DNA of 64,000 nt from Streptomyces sp. SID12488 (lineage in GTDB: Bacteria; Actinomycetota; Actinomycetes; Streptomycetales; Streptomycetaceae), in the NCBI RefSeq assembly GCF_010548275.1, contig NZ_JAAGLT010000042.1:1-64000 (forward strand), given 5' to 3'. Positions 36,701-38,611 of this stretch are shown piece after piece (the stretch's first letter is position 1; each line of letters begins with the position of its first letter). The notes beneath the pieces are model-generated. The model saw only the letters and a program-made list of their open reading frames with translations. It searched no databases and was not told where the DNA came from. Position numbers and translations under genes: made by a program.

Positions 36701-37674
36701 CTGTTCGTGACGGTGTTGAGGTGGTTCTTGAAGAAGTCGAGGTCCTTGAGGAACTTGTCGTGGATCCACTTCCCCCCACCCCCGGCGAGATCGGACGCGG
36801 CCTCGAAGATGACCCCGCTGGTTCCGGCGCTCACGAACGTGCCGGGGTTGATGGAGAACGTGCCCGTGAAGAACAGCTTGGTGAACGCTTCCGCGAAGGT
36901 TTCGGCCTGGCCCTCGTTGACGAAGGCGGCGGGGAGTTCGAAGACCTCCTTCCACAGCCGGTTGTCCTTGAACAGGTTGTTGATCCAGGGCCGGGTCACA
37001 TGGGAGAAGGCCTCGCTGAAGAGCCCCGCCAGCGCCCCCGCGACCGCCGACTGTCCGATGTCCTTCCAGTCGAAATCGGTACGCCGCCGCTCCGGGTCCG
37101 CCGCGGACATCGAGATGACCTGTGCGGCGAAGGTAACGAACGCCTCCTGGATCGCTTCGAGCACCATCGAGAGCGGGGTGGGCACCGCGTGTCCCATCCG
37201 CTGCACGATCAGCAGGATCTGCAGCGCGGTACGCGACCGCACCACCGCCAGCTCGGTCAGCGACGTACCGCCGGTGAACACCGCGAGCGCGGCGATCAGC
37301 GCCAGTTCGATGTTCATCAGGATGAACTCGATGAGGACCTGGTACTTGCCCTCGGCGAGTGTGATCGAGCTGTTCACCCGCCGACGGCCGATTTCCCGCA
37401 GTTCCTTGGCGAAGTCGGCGAGGTGGTTCGTACCGCCGTCGTCGACGAAGGTCTTCAGCGCGGCGACGAACGCCTGGGCGATCGCGGGTGGCAGGGCGTT
37501 CCCGGCTGCGGAGATCGCAGCCAGCATCGCGTCGGAGAAGGCTTCGATGTCGTCCGCCAGCCGACTGTAAGGATTACGGCTGGCATAGCCCTTGTCCTCG
37601 TTGCCGGTGGCGACGTTGGCGCCCACCCAAATCTCGATGAACTCCCGCAGGGCGGGAGAGAACATGAACGCCAT
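9763..37674 (-). CDS. Giant 9303-aa modular T7SS effector candidate
   Basis: One uninterrupted frame of 9304 codons (about 1 MDa). Order: residues 1-300, CpnT/WXG100-like N-terminus (FSPALREFIEIWVGANVATG, amphipathic helices, hydrophobic stretch near 112-145); 300-870, Pro/Ser/Thr/Gly linker; about 875-1080, anthrax-oedema-factor/ExoY-like nucleotidyl cyclase; about 1480-1690, lethal-factor-like HExxH metallopeptidase; about 1800-2330, diverged His-Gly...Cys module; about 2400-4250, beta-rich Gly/Ser region; about 4295-4560, coiled coil; 4680-8925, five tandem modules of about 800 aa; then a C-terminal tail of 380 aa. The start lies 2 nt after the stop of a WXG100-like gene and the stop overlaps a possible GTG of the next gene. 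There is no signal peptide, as expected for ESX substrates. RefSeq labels similar giants 'lonely Cys domain' proteins, to my memory. Export and toxicity are inferred from domains and context. Confidence 0.9.
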   Translation of the reverse strand: MAFMFSPALREFIEIWVGANVATGNEDKGYASRNPYSRLADDIEAFSDAMLAAISAAGNALPPAIAQAFVAALKTFVDDGGTNHLADFAKELREIGRRRVNSSITLAEGKYQVLIEFILMNIELALIAALAVFTGGTSLTELAVVRSRTALQILLIVQRMGHAVPTPLSMVLEAIQEAFVTFAAQVISMSAADPERRRTDFDWKDIGQSAVAGALAGLFSEAFSHVTRPWINNLFKDNRLWKEVFELPAAFVNEGQAETFAEAFTKLFFTGTFSINPGTFVSAGTSGVIFEAASDLAGGGGKWIHDKFLKDLDFFKNHLNTVTNSDSDSAGSGGSWSPTPRPDTVSSHDTWNDPGPTVPIIGTATGNGASAHVPAPYVSPYRPDIDGAADIDYSNDADDTASTISDFRDTSDFSDVSDASSVSDYDIDEYGPQGVFADGGTGGAYQGGATGPGVTVGGKPGSSYGSSNAEGEDTTPLPAVDEIALPVAETPSGESVFSTLNPSQTTLPGYDPTAGTLPQLPSTVGSNAPMPAYAPAAGSGYQEPDSLLTGDEDSVLAEEELPDPVADPSAAHQQTAPDATASVKAPPTAADVNRAGQADDLMQGQGQGQGQGQGSQSELESPDTAVAPSGSAALRPETGVHLPAPASGTTAERGRADLEENPYTTDRPDESATPVPLQTLTAPAAPPAAPSATTPAGTTVGASRPGDPQAAGQQQRPPVDTRVVDGPAESGLPSSPETGTPSPEEPGRHTPGSSAVSDIPEPSPSPSGEDVPPYRSVRTESDEMPSIPPSGDTTIPRPQDASADSGPVPAPSESDPAHPASSASLPVGETAPPAGPRLRPGPGRRAEVLQAPQVQAHSADVPEESATSGWGMPRDNQLRFQAFADQRELVIDVRPTNVDSVKWLTLGALPKPAEIKAKTINALDVRLGAREENRGLVGFFEPRLPEGVSTDDPVRARYQQRLKEYESLRGQMDELSRAGQYRTVDGVVHAVTDDGTRRPLTGDHDIFRITRLDGSSVPREEYEALVEEMRNSGMGVMHGALLEWVPQDAFGQEIYDTLSAAHRVDGGESLLRFVPRRQSSTVAYSDRASETTPAAPRTTSMDENIPPLYADDRTEDGAGDETRALDTQSAYADAGAHRSSSRTSTAYEPNATSGTSPVPPPADDVKLDVGRRFSALMREIGHPVVLAGGARGRVQFENPRPLGTLEFQLPTEAGRFADVVNEAIARRFPGVSRNTLRVSEDGRSLTGVVRGTEISIGTAPHTSADSTEIDGFTVPSDIESLADTAYTLALATDGQQRARDLFDLLWGLSQAPAGDALPAARLEALRDDAYRAALPAGAAPTLAVRLSELLDGVARNADARREHEAKWAALGAVTNDLRWLNDELTTLADALRATDAVASDPVRQLASRLPGMPEADRTRELALLSPAERERLASDPALTDALRRLPVEEFAEAAAQLMVQIPAGVDQPVSARREARTQIARMLRDPDVTAKLLRNGARVIVVPRSEAITTLDPFRHLVGQARRDGRSWDEIRGIGLLTAGVTEENLLGETTTVAGAAAYADGYSTTLHEFAHTLHQYGLSEAEQQLIHDAHQKLLKEYGALYPDGALYGIDGEGRRTGNNYSSRDELEFFAQLTNVYLRANLGKDPYTRETRQNGGPDWVGRHTPTLFPLLQRLYGAKPEDVYAGTVNPFDATQEENEVYEAFRALWDEAEGTHVPQPHTPAPVPVPRVRPAGAVTDAPAPPPGGMAPAQWDALTAALLEVFGRDAAANPAFPQTVNTLAYLDAARRGDRHFGEGPIDLRGITRRVLQLAPGAQVTPDLVFQALSVAGSAARRGRARSLAAVAAYQLERSGALAPATGLKGSDGVFQGRNLTGRPLNLLLDRTGVQGSTGAVRPGPVPWDEPAYAVVAERAPSGLILLDNGQRNPVEVDEDLLIELVAHDPERVAGVPVVLLLKDVGELTARKLADRTDGRVWFTDGAFRLQPVADGSAWHQFVLLNTAPGTVPRGTWLPADPGLVPDDPDALVTLADGRQVREDDLSQYTLTTIDGDELTGRAYLSPQDVARWENGMRQLSAVEHYVDLRLGQSADDPTRESGLRTLPRSLADAYIAVGHGGGGDPGVPSRSTGERYRLGDEGFATLLSRRRSLQRMPRQNPVWMLWCELGQVRPGHDRLESPPTAQFVANSTGRDGYTSEARQGWQAPADGVRLIKYDDPDQPQYRYRRFVPEPVPAALAQLAGLAGLPVDTPRRTTRALRWVRALRETHGVDIDTDPGRAAEFQNLIRGFGALEALRVNTPGNPDTGPLTWRSLEQIVGRYAQGQGWDHSLTANALEHVLYQAQVGGLAQQSVVVATAPSAPAAPPTTTRPPGDPDEVTPDELGPDDVAPDDVSEVTEAGPSGTQDQDQDQDDDQDLDLDQAQDLTAPQTGQTPLPAPRRLSTYTLVYGSQHDGHVGLVLHEPTPAAVLDGLYGQIVDALGVEEGSADAASLLTQLRDVLSAEEVERNRPELRSTQGHRITVRHGGRERSVDVRLAHENGRRSAKYAENAVAVPDVQIEQRAKGSQTSSATEGWGNNRNSALPWTLIRLATGAGPLRLSDVTVAVAATHNQMAQSVTVGESLAVTSKQRASDPARPMDFDGLWQVRVDTPREQIANWLPERSHGPVTLWVPEHRVYDDGTDPADLPEPADPGGLPLWGVESVGEPRRLLTELLADPAFASLAEQDEGSAQELELFLAEEMLGGTPQLQSSGGVFSPTLMDTDGNAIGVLELRARIEPGQPTMKSPDGKFLLETWFTHGANTDLSVKFTSGLGVEGTGGPTFTTDHTPGHPDATASFGGNLLGKAGVNWQVNEGHNASGGASLMHGLYTKSSTLLTPGRVTYDVTLHRAGGGEVSGTFGPWDDGLRLQMAQRTTQEGHRPAPEELRELPEHLEHLDSIGYSETPLQVEGADGLFDRAKAWLLREGFLPPAEHRDSSLPLRLDEPLRQAQLANLRQLGKLRSRYGLATSTPEAVDGGRPVWFERPNAVTGTRRVQLRFSALRDTALPAEHTRRLPDVFQVGFSSSESGGGRQRGTALGGAAGFGGGVNIPLADGAGTLSTGPDYTGSGQITDTVSVGGAVSFEQLAMTNKNGSEIFRVPARLALDLYEDTDDQPLVRFADLVTEDGADDTDAADTDAVVAAPDTADLDAVVVAGDGANTDIPLRDLTAAPPHTVPGSISLLVPHYRTRPPSRSLVPAGPRPPRHTIRQLVTDGGPLDDLMRLGMVDAHGRPLPDISRIPERTVVLDIRATAALMETLSRVVAGTYPGSPGPGALARAARRTASGFSGAAGLVSGAAQRTADAAKSVVPARLAGPLNRAGTVANRVGSPLAQAALVPYNWAAASSRWTSEALVGAAKNDPGTVGAEARHAGIRPAQLLSRAQQIFGGRHVVEVTLPGMAADQVMIVEIRGYLSNPRHLGSEDMYSEQDAGTADTAGRQRATGLVRQGNLGVTGLQTAPADSADLVHQFNPSGRYSYSRRTDDTRALSSATKITRVPVEAGVHHLIGTDATLLVTVTQGVRNAAGNAVGLGGQAPVELAIDLSHAVTFLTPETALARYARWFHGMAGLPALTLPPPSVPLPDGFTRTGRLGVATVLSVTQLDSTTSRIERRDRLRRELTGLIENEAPGVTQPGHAAYLSVVDPAIGRHADPLALRVLPGRGEGGTRFEFVHVAYGGARLVEVTVSSAPLMRTPALRGLLGRPAGEGSGLEHVQAHTPQASSTAAATSWTHQTAANVVSRYPRPGVTGTTDREGPSVALTNARSRTRQTGFSAEDRQWSRTDSVADFDDIDYAFTASVRSQLIAEWPANIPGGLIQAGMLSFTGLDGDVAARLIEGARRLLRGRPVGSVTVPGAVALRFAGSEAVTPLVHDGPRPPALLTQDPLTMSPQQALAQGTPPFPSGSRLVPTWAAPVQDFNAFPQLTEALHTVAPELTAAWGLPAGASDEAAAARLGELVQAGDISVDQPRAAAGLTPRMPGSWPLETPGAAPALSVSLHNPRPVTDGGDFAVDRVRTHTRTATSSSSAGSSFALTQLGTYSLEAGNLQLLGANVPLAAQQPHTVSTNTGVTGTRYDRMRTGHSTQPTDRRGTRSYETLVDTVVTVAGPEGVRYVTGTSTVRLMERDVLGFGVTPARPDAQVYDLPALLAGQDAEDLRDWARHPVTDLPQALADGLDATDASAQLWLALGADPDGSRLARALFTASRTAVLSGKPVELVVRTDDGLRHWPFAADGTLTDGTDATGAEAIAVTAATATATDDTDATDDGARALRTTAAAYTAAVAAERQAVVDEQQLLLDRDTAEQTLRRTEQQLVDATTEHTAAVTAHQDAVRDAGLARETAAGAVREAEAELAPAEQAVRDAEALPTEEQVASARLVWRQAQAEAESIERMADENGPQPGLPEAEERAATAQARWLDLQRRHEGRSEALSDAQAALTTARTAVETAQESQEQVRQDTDRAVADARGREQRRAGAVTRRTGLRDEARTELDGIEQTLRDTRQERQTQVRAQQQAWRGLVALAGTLDTARRAAGTGDGGSIRGSLASEPARRPGRRRRPTTAGPVARAIPVTPVAPAAPAGPVGQDGRGTTEPAGRQGADPQQDGVSQPVVSDPAGTEELSLFSPPAGPPAAVSSASTTGPATAPVPPTASAAFAGAADPLLSAPTLLAGPSGPGQGRNWTAKTVTRVRPGRTRVIETRPGEPPRITAEEDAPWPDTAYVVTADGDPGGLRVRDGRVLDTATLAQVLAADPELARRPKDVPVLLAVPYAQRTLDLQLLADLLGRPVFGPTGDGRLIGDGTGNAHLPVLVDRAADQPIGLWTPYEPQAVTLSYVDREWTSLEGVTFRDSDVDSRPLVSDGSNQRFGRMSVQGGEARETERRFRTYLDMRRLVHKIPAGDGHQDVEVETRTPDPAVYVYAGHGSPGRLTLALRDGRTVRLGKQDAARYVSGLREVRQLPPGHRLYLEVCWSASDADPRQNHSRNAPQPHVDDPWADVPFGQYAANESRRETSSSTRQTGMDSRDRVLIAAADGQRGRRVTFRPEPLESELDGLARETGLHSGTGPVPPRTRATALRLVRGLRDHFGNGVEDDRGVPGGRYERLLRGIGALETLRANDPALSGVTPLRKDMVSFYAQQHSGGIADPATVEALLDFARARVAADPGARLGTALPAPALTVTLNELATSGEALLRIVQGLPPGVAPSPGQVASTLWATVRAAQTLFNEIPPADREAHGRGVLHLADTDPWDLSQQKRIWALTAQALAEGLDVTDRDRLAAYHLKQAGAFGPAALLWQGQNVQGTRWSDTPAPHGVDWRSVLRTAQAPHGTTTTEQDVPEWAEKGKPQPILNLVNVDRAGNIVLHLPGRAPLVVSDNEFLALLDLDPALRTTPLGTPVLFLTSGPGSLRPELVQRFSQRTGRPAHGYSAPMTLTAADPAAPLAIVAQPDPATGAPGTWTRTTRQPTMPSAGPSESITILAPSDPVDPLLSAGTLLAGPSGVPQGRNWTGKPVRRVLPDRVRLYETRPDVAPVIVSEEDAPWPDTAYVVAGQGEDGGVKAPDGRVLDVAALADVLAADPELARLPKDVPLVLAVPGMGTEYLDGLARRLGRKVWAPSGHGRLIPDGTGDAHVLGLVDSDAALPYGLWVPFDPAPTTSAPFEDRTWTALDGTPFRDSDVYTRPLVTKGHERYGRISIADTDNLRRREQRFRNFREMRRLVHVVPAGGDNYYGPAEAVTPDPAIYVFAGHGRPGVLALVLRNGKTVLLGKHDAARYVAGLREVRELPAKHRLHAEVCWSASDGDPTQEHLSTAPAPHVDDPLEDVPFGHLLANASGRETSASTRSTGLNDDDRLVVDGARGERGRRITFRPDPSDAQLDKLARDMDLHQGPGAVPPSTRATTLRLVRALRTALGSRFEDNPFRYRQALKGIGALEKMRANDPGLRHRTPLRLDMLDFLTRAYTGKAPDEAGHLALLAFARDRIAAEPRARLSEAIDPPALRLTLGQFATSGEAVVRAVKVLPGNTPPAPQEVASALWATARAAQRLGQVPGPDREAFGRKVLHLTDGDTWDRAKQETLWALAATAVAEGLDVTDGNVLAAYHLRQAGALGPAGLLWQGQNVQGVNWSGTPAPAGVDLSSVRRMVKGPGGTTSTEQVEPDWAGKGKPAPLLNLVQVDRAGNIVLHLPGRAPFPVSEDEFLALLDLDPALRTTPLGTPVLFLTSGPGALRPELVQRFSQRTGRPAFGYSAPLLLTAGDPAAPLKILALLDPATNAPGRWTGAIRQAASATQPTASSDPDVFAPADPADPLLSARTLMPGAPGTPGQSGPSGPSGAGQGRNWTGKPVKQVRAGRVRVIETRPDTLAKIVSEKDAPWPDETYVVAADGAPGGVLVRDGRSPDGRVLDTEALAEVLAADPELARLPKDVPLLLAVPFAQQTLDLQALANRLGRRVVGPSGDGRLAGDGSGNAHLPVLVDRAADKPVGVWAPYDPQDTTLPYEDREWTALDGTTFRDSEVDTRPLVSDGHKQRIGRISVKNREELRHFEQAFKAYLDMRRLVHKVPAGSGTVDAETEQVSPESAVHIYAGHGHPGRLTLALRGGRTVWLGKRDAARYVAGLREVRQLPPGHRLELAVCFSASDGDPRRQHPAAAPLPHVDDPWADVPFGQYAANESRRETTSATSQTGMTYTYRVLTATGGGERGRRVTFLPEPLEPELDGLAREAGLHEGTGPVPAETRATALRLVRGLRDLFGNAVERDLGVPGGRYERLLRGMGALETLRANDPALSGVTPLRKDMVSFYAQQHSGGTADTAAAHEALLDFARERIAEDPDAELSTEVPAPALTVTLNGLATSGGAILRAVQGLAPGAAPSPGQVASTMWAMVRAAKLLFNELPPADREAHGRGVLHLPDTDPWDLPKQRQLWSLTAKALAEGLDVTDRDLLAAYHLEQTGAFGPAGLLWQGQNVQGVYWSDTPAPEGVDWRSVRRMTNGPGGTTTETVVPEWAEKGKPEPFLNLVNVDRDGTIVLHLPGHDPLPVSEDEFLALLDRDPALRTTPLATPVLFLTSGPGSLRPELVQRFAERTGRPAHGYSAPMTLTAADPAAPLTILVGLDPATRAPGHWTMATRQSPPADPSGPTGIVRAPGPADSPDPADPAAVQRTDPDGTDPLLSARTLMPGPSAAGQGRNWTGKPVERVRPDRVGVLESRPDVPARIVSEEDAPWPDETYVVAADGAPGGVLVRDGRSPDGRVLDTEVLAEVLAADPELARLPQHVPVLLAVPFAERSLDLQLLANRLGRQVVGPSGDGRLVADPSGNGHLPVLVDGDAKKAVGLWAPYDPLPTTLPFVDREWTALDGTTFRDSDVDTRPLVSEDHERFGRISVVDGEGLRKYERWFKTYLDMRRLVHEIPAGAGRQDIAVEEVTPDPAVYTFTAHGSAGLMVLVLRDGRKVRLGKENAARYVAGLREVRQLPPGHRLGLEVCWSASDGDPRRHRGSNRPVAHVDDPWDEVPFGQLAANESRRETKASTRSTGVMRGAHVLTASADGERGRRVTFLPEPLEPELDALARAMALHQRPGDVPPQTRATTLRLVRGLRHVFGNTVENDRGVPGGRYERLVEGIGALETLRANDPALSGVTPLRQDMVAFYAKQHSGGTADTPDTAAYEALLDFARARVAADPGAQLTTEVPAPALVATLNELATSGEAILRSVQGLPPGVAPSPRQVASTMWAMVRAAKLLFNEIPPADREAHGRAVLHMVGTDPWDLSRQKRIWGLTAKALAEGVDVTDRDRLAAYHLKAFAFVKVNLMKRGQQIQGANWSGTPAPEGIDWHTVDRVFQGPDGTTTEKVVPEWAGPGKPLPLLNVVHVNEAGNVVLHLPGGPPIEVSDDEYLALLRLEPGMQTANLEQPLLFLSSGPGALRPELVRRFAQQSGRPAYGYSAPLTLTATDPSAPLTIVAGLDPATRAPGEWIHATRKAPQLPTRPPASARVVPVFDAATVRQEQAGTATDGHGVDAYGFDAYGDFDDGLAKPARASDATDAGPVTSPPVTSPPVTSPLEATGPEADVLRAGTAARRQPTAPTTRSEFFAEPPAPSAPSAPPVNAPVPVAVSGAFTGPNDPVLAPRTLLTGPSGGPQGRNLTGQPAAWVLPGTVRVVETRSGRPPVTVSETNAPWPDDSYVIWAEGGNGRVHLPDGRVLDAEGLADALAADPVLAGLPAHVEVVLVLPEAGDQQLDMLRAAATRLGRKVWGPSGEARLDADTAAGGHRPVVVDGDADRPYGGWVPFDPPATTVPPEDRAWTALDGTTFRDSDVYSRPLVDTGHERFGRLAVSVQDHLRKREEWLRGFRHLRRLVHYAPAGGGLQEERSETVTPDPAAYVYAAHGEPGRLGLSLRDGGTVWLGKRDAARYVAGLREVRELPVGHRLHLEVCWSASDGDPTQEAHPYHLPAPRVDDPLEDVPLGQYTANESRRETSAATRPTGAAADRRKVFDAVGGEQARRVTYRPEPLDHELDELARDAGLDTVPDAEPAEVRATTLRLVRALRTAFGNGIEDDRGVPGGRYQRVLEGIGALERMRANDSVLGGLTPFRADMLDFLTEQHSGRAPDEAGYLALLDHARDRVAARPGAMLRAELPSPALLAALGAYTDQGEAATRYVQDLSAGTAVTPRQVASTVWAMARSAGTLFGGTPEDLEVLGRTVLRMGFADPWNRTGQQRLWALTAKATAAGLDASDDDVLAALHLKESGAFGPGALLTRGPEVQGVNWSGTPAPEGVDWSLVRQGHPSGGAAPQPVRPVWAAGGKPAPVLTLIEVDKAGNLVLHLPGQPRRTVSDREFLALMDLAPGLAAIPLEHPVLFLTTGPGALDPRLTEQFSQRTGRPAVSYRGPMTLTTATPSGPLGIVTLPDLATGAFGGWTEAHRRPRNPLARSSSAGSSSVENAEGAPSGAPAETLLGAESVYTPGDYRRTGPYAAELHGTAFALHAPRPPAPGGGTVETLLLALRYAAPAALTDVLPDTGTGTHTGTDTDLAGLPFRAWLERNVTDADLAQAPTLPLDGGRMIPLELLDGIGAELKASQRSVEAVLLGDRLPASGVALSPAQRFRLLLRDSSYGGANGAEALTDAVLATVPRMLGVELAVVGPDGQVTFHGPTPDDDTAAETPPALLVRDGDSYLAGLPHGPGGTTGPGVAGLIRVLEAVAFAPPSVRRRPPGTPDGPADPEAAAWLAVHRDTLEDLRDVLTALGPDVVPDVVPDTELLERLADERLRTRHLEPGGSLAEKLHRILNDRAQHADGETVTVDTHRT
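10905..13312 (-). repeat. Giant-protein module E (H8386/C8433)
   Basis: Fifth copy of the 800-aa module, from DPVLAPRTLLTGPSG to GGWTEAHRRP. The dyad is AYVYAAHG then EVCWSASDGD, His codon 12517-12519, Cys codon 12376-12378. It is the most diverged of the five (APRTLL, LGQY, ADRRKVF). Confidence 0.85.
13730..16152 (-). repeat. Giant-protein module D (H7442/C7489)
   Basis: Fourth copy, from DPLLSARTLMPGPSAAGQG to GEWIHATRKAP. The dyad is VYTFTAHG then EVCWSASDGD, His codon 15349-15351, Cys codon 15208-15210. The usual LLWQGQNVQG is replaced by LMKRGQQIQG. Confidence 0.85.
16262..18720 (-). repeat. Giant-protein module C (H6599/C6646)
   Basis: Third copy, from DPLLSARTLMPGAPGTPGQ to GHWTMATRQS. 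The dyad is HIYAGHG then AVCFSASDGD, His codon 17878-17880, Cys codon 17737-17739. Confidence 0.85.
18782..21180 (-). repeat. Giant-protein module B (H5764/C5811)
   Basis: Second copy, from DPLLSAGTLLAGPSGVPQG to GRWTGAIRQA. The dyad is IYVFAGHG then EVCWSASDGD, His codon 20383-20385, Cys codon 20242-20244. Confidence 0.85.
21231..23632 (-). repeat. Giant-protein module A (H4943/C4990)
   Basis: First of the five tandem copies, from DPLLSAPTLLAGPSGPGQG to GTWTRTTRQP. The dyad is VYVYAGHG then EVCWSASDAD, His codon 22846-22848, Cys codon 22705-22707. Shared landmarks in every copy: QGRNWT, DAPWPD, GRVLD, GRLVxxG, FRDSDV, RRLVH, ALETLRAND, VASTMWA, AAYHL, VLFLTSGPG. Confidence 0.85.
23990..24800 (-). 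other. Coiled-coil segment of the giant protein
   Basis: Encodes residues about 4295-4560: long Ala/Gln/Glu/Arg-rich helices without Pro (TAEQTLRRTEQQLVDATTE, REQRRAGAVTRRTGLRDEA). It separates the beta-rich region from the tandem modules. Confidence 0.7.
30690..32260 (-). repeat. Diverged sixth copy of the His-Gly...Cys module (H2111/C2159)
   Basis: An isolated, shorter relative of modules A-E. It shares VFQGRNLTGRPLN, a VAERAPSG strand pair, VPVVLLLKDV, AYIAVGHGGG then WMLWCELG (His to Cys 48 residues), VANSTGRD in place of the ANESRRET box, and IRGFGALEALRVNTPGN. It lies directly after the metallopeptidase domain. Confidence 0.7.
32600..33240 (-). other. Lethal-factor-like zinc metallopeptidase domain
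   Basis: TLHEFAHTLHQYGL contains HExxH (H1568, E1569, H1572; codons 32959-32973). About 55 residues on, SSRDELEFFAQLTNVYL supplies the third-ligand Glu (E1626 or E1628) in the arrangement seen in anthrax-toxin lethal factor family peptidases (ATLF). All visible catalytic residues are present. The target protein is unknown. Confidence 0.7.
34440..35050 (-). other. Oedema-factor/ExoY-like nucleotidyl cyclase domain
   Basis: Residues about 875-1080. Family landmarks in order: VIDVRPTN, GALPKPAEIKAKT (K911, K916, K918), GLVGFFEPRLP, LTGDHDIFRI (D1003 and D1005, the metal-binding pair) and GMGVMHGALLEW (H1038). This matches the 'anthrax toxin-like adenylyl cyclase' class in actinobacterial polymorphic toxins as I know it. 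Nucleotide preference and any activator cannot be told. Confidence 0.65.
35833..35868 (-). repeat. Hexanucleotide tandem repeat (six cccctg units)
   Basis: Six perfect copies of cccctg encode a run of Gln-Gly pairs in the linker of the giant protein. Being in-frame and 6 bp long, it can change length without frameshift. Confidence 0.85.
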
Positions 37675-37676
37675 AT

Positions 37677-38027
37677 CTAGCGGCGTTCCTCGCTCTGCAG
37701 GCTCTGCGCGTCGATGTCGTCCATCGCGAGGGTCTGCGGCCGCTGCACGTGGTCGGCTTCCTGGTCGACCGCGTCGAACAGGGCGTTCACGAAGCCGGTG
37801 ATCGACGTCGCCGTCTCGATCACCTGGGCCTCCTCCTTACGGCACTGCTCACCCATCCGATCGGCGAAGAGGTCGTCACCGCCCTCATCACCCCACCAGC
37901 CGACCGTCTCGGCGACCCCGGCCTCGAAGTCGGAGACCATGTGCTCGCCGCCCCCGGCGAGGGCTCCGATGCCCCCCGAAGCGGCCCGGATCACCGAGAT
38001 CTCGGCCGAGTACTCACGAGCAGCCAT
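37677..38027 (-). CDS. WXG100-like ESX protein upstream of giant effector
   Basis: 116 aa, close to the 100-residue WXG100 length. It has two predicted helices joined by VGWWGDEGGDD, a W-x-G-type turn; the C-terminal helix ends in a charged tail (QSLQSEERR). The start at 38027 has GGGGAG about 10 nt upstream. Its stop is 2 nt before the giant gene and its start 2 nt after the YbaB-like stop, so the three are tightly coupled. By analogy with CpnT/LXG systems it may form the targeting partner of the giant protein's N-terminus; the partnership is inferred. Confidence 0.75.
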   Translation of the reverse strand: MAAREYSAEISVIRAASGGIGALAGGGEHMVSDFEAGVAETVGWWGDEGGDDLFADRMGEQCRKEEAQVIETATSITGFVNALFDAVDQEADHVQRPQTLAMDDIDAQSLQSEERR

Positions 38028-38029
38028 GG

Positions 38030-38533
38030 CTACACACTCCCCTGTCGCTTGTCCGCACCGCCGCGACCACCGGGCGGGGTCGCGGGTTCGTCGTCGTCCT
38101 CGTGGATCTCGTCACGGAACCGGCTCGCCGCCGTCGACCCCTGGTCCACGGAGGTCTCGCTGATCAGCGTTCCGAAGATCGAGTCCCAGTCGACTCCCGC
38201 CCGGTCCGCCGGGACGATCCCCCGGACGGACATCCTGGTGAGCGGTTCGAGCGTGTCGACGACCCGGCGTGCCATCTCGGCACGAGCCGCGTTCGCGGCC
38301 TCCAGCACCGACGCGGAGAGCTGCGAGGCGGCCATGGTGCGGTAGCGGCCGTCGAGGAACTCCAGGGACGTCATCTCACCCTTCGCCCCGACCACGACCC
38401 GCACCGACCGGTCGGACGAACGCGCAGTCACCGACGCGGCGTCCAGTTCGCCGCGCGCCTTGGCGGCGGCTTCCTCCGTGGCTTTGAGGTGGGCCATCGC
38501 CTTGGCCACACGGTCCTCGATCGGCTGACTCAA
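38030..38533 (-). CDS. YbaB/EbfC-like (EspL-like) protein
   Basis: 167 aa. Residues 1-110 follow the YbaB layout: an N-terminal helix (IEDRVAKAMAHLKATEEAAA), then a strand pair VRVVVGAKGEMTSLEFLD and a long helix (ASQLSASVLEAANAARAEMA). The tail is disordered, acidic and Gly-rich. Mycobacterial ESX loci carry EspL, a YbaB-family member that stabilises substrates, so a chaperone-like or DNA-binding role is possible. A hairpin separates it from the upstream coiled-coil gene, and the next gene follows by 2 nt. Confidence 0.7.
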   Translation of the reverse strand: MSQPIEDRVAKAMAHLKATEEAAAKARGELDAASVTARSSDRSVRVVVGAKGEMTSLEFLDGRYRTMAASQLSASVLEAANAARAEMARRVVDTLEPLTRMSVRGIVPADRAGVDWDSIFGTLISETSVDQGSTAASRFRDEIHEDDDEPATPPGGRGGADKRQGSV

Positions 38534-38574
38534 CGCGGTCTCCTCACTGGTTCGGTCGGGCTGTCAGGTCGTCG

Positions 38575-38609
38575 GGCCGGCGGACTGTCGGGCGGCAGGT
38601 CCGCCGGCC
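38575..38609 (-). terminator. 11-bp-arm hairpin after coiled-coil gene
   Basis: Arms 38575-38585 and 38599-38609 pair perfectly (ggccggcggac / gtccgccggcc) around a 13-nt loop, 2 nt beyond the coiled-coil gene stop and about 40 nt before the YbaB-like start. No T-tract. It may attenuate rather than fully stop transcription, since the downstream genes lack another obvious promoter. Confidence 0.55.
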
Positions 38610-38611
38610 GG

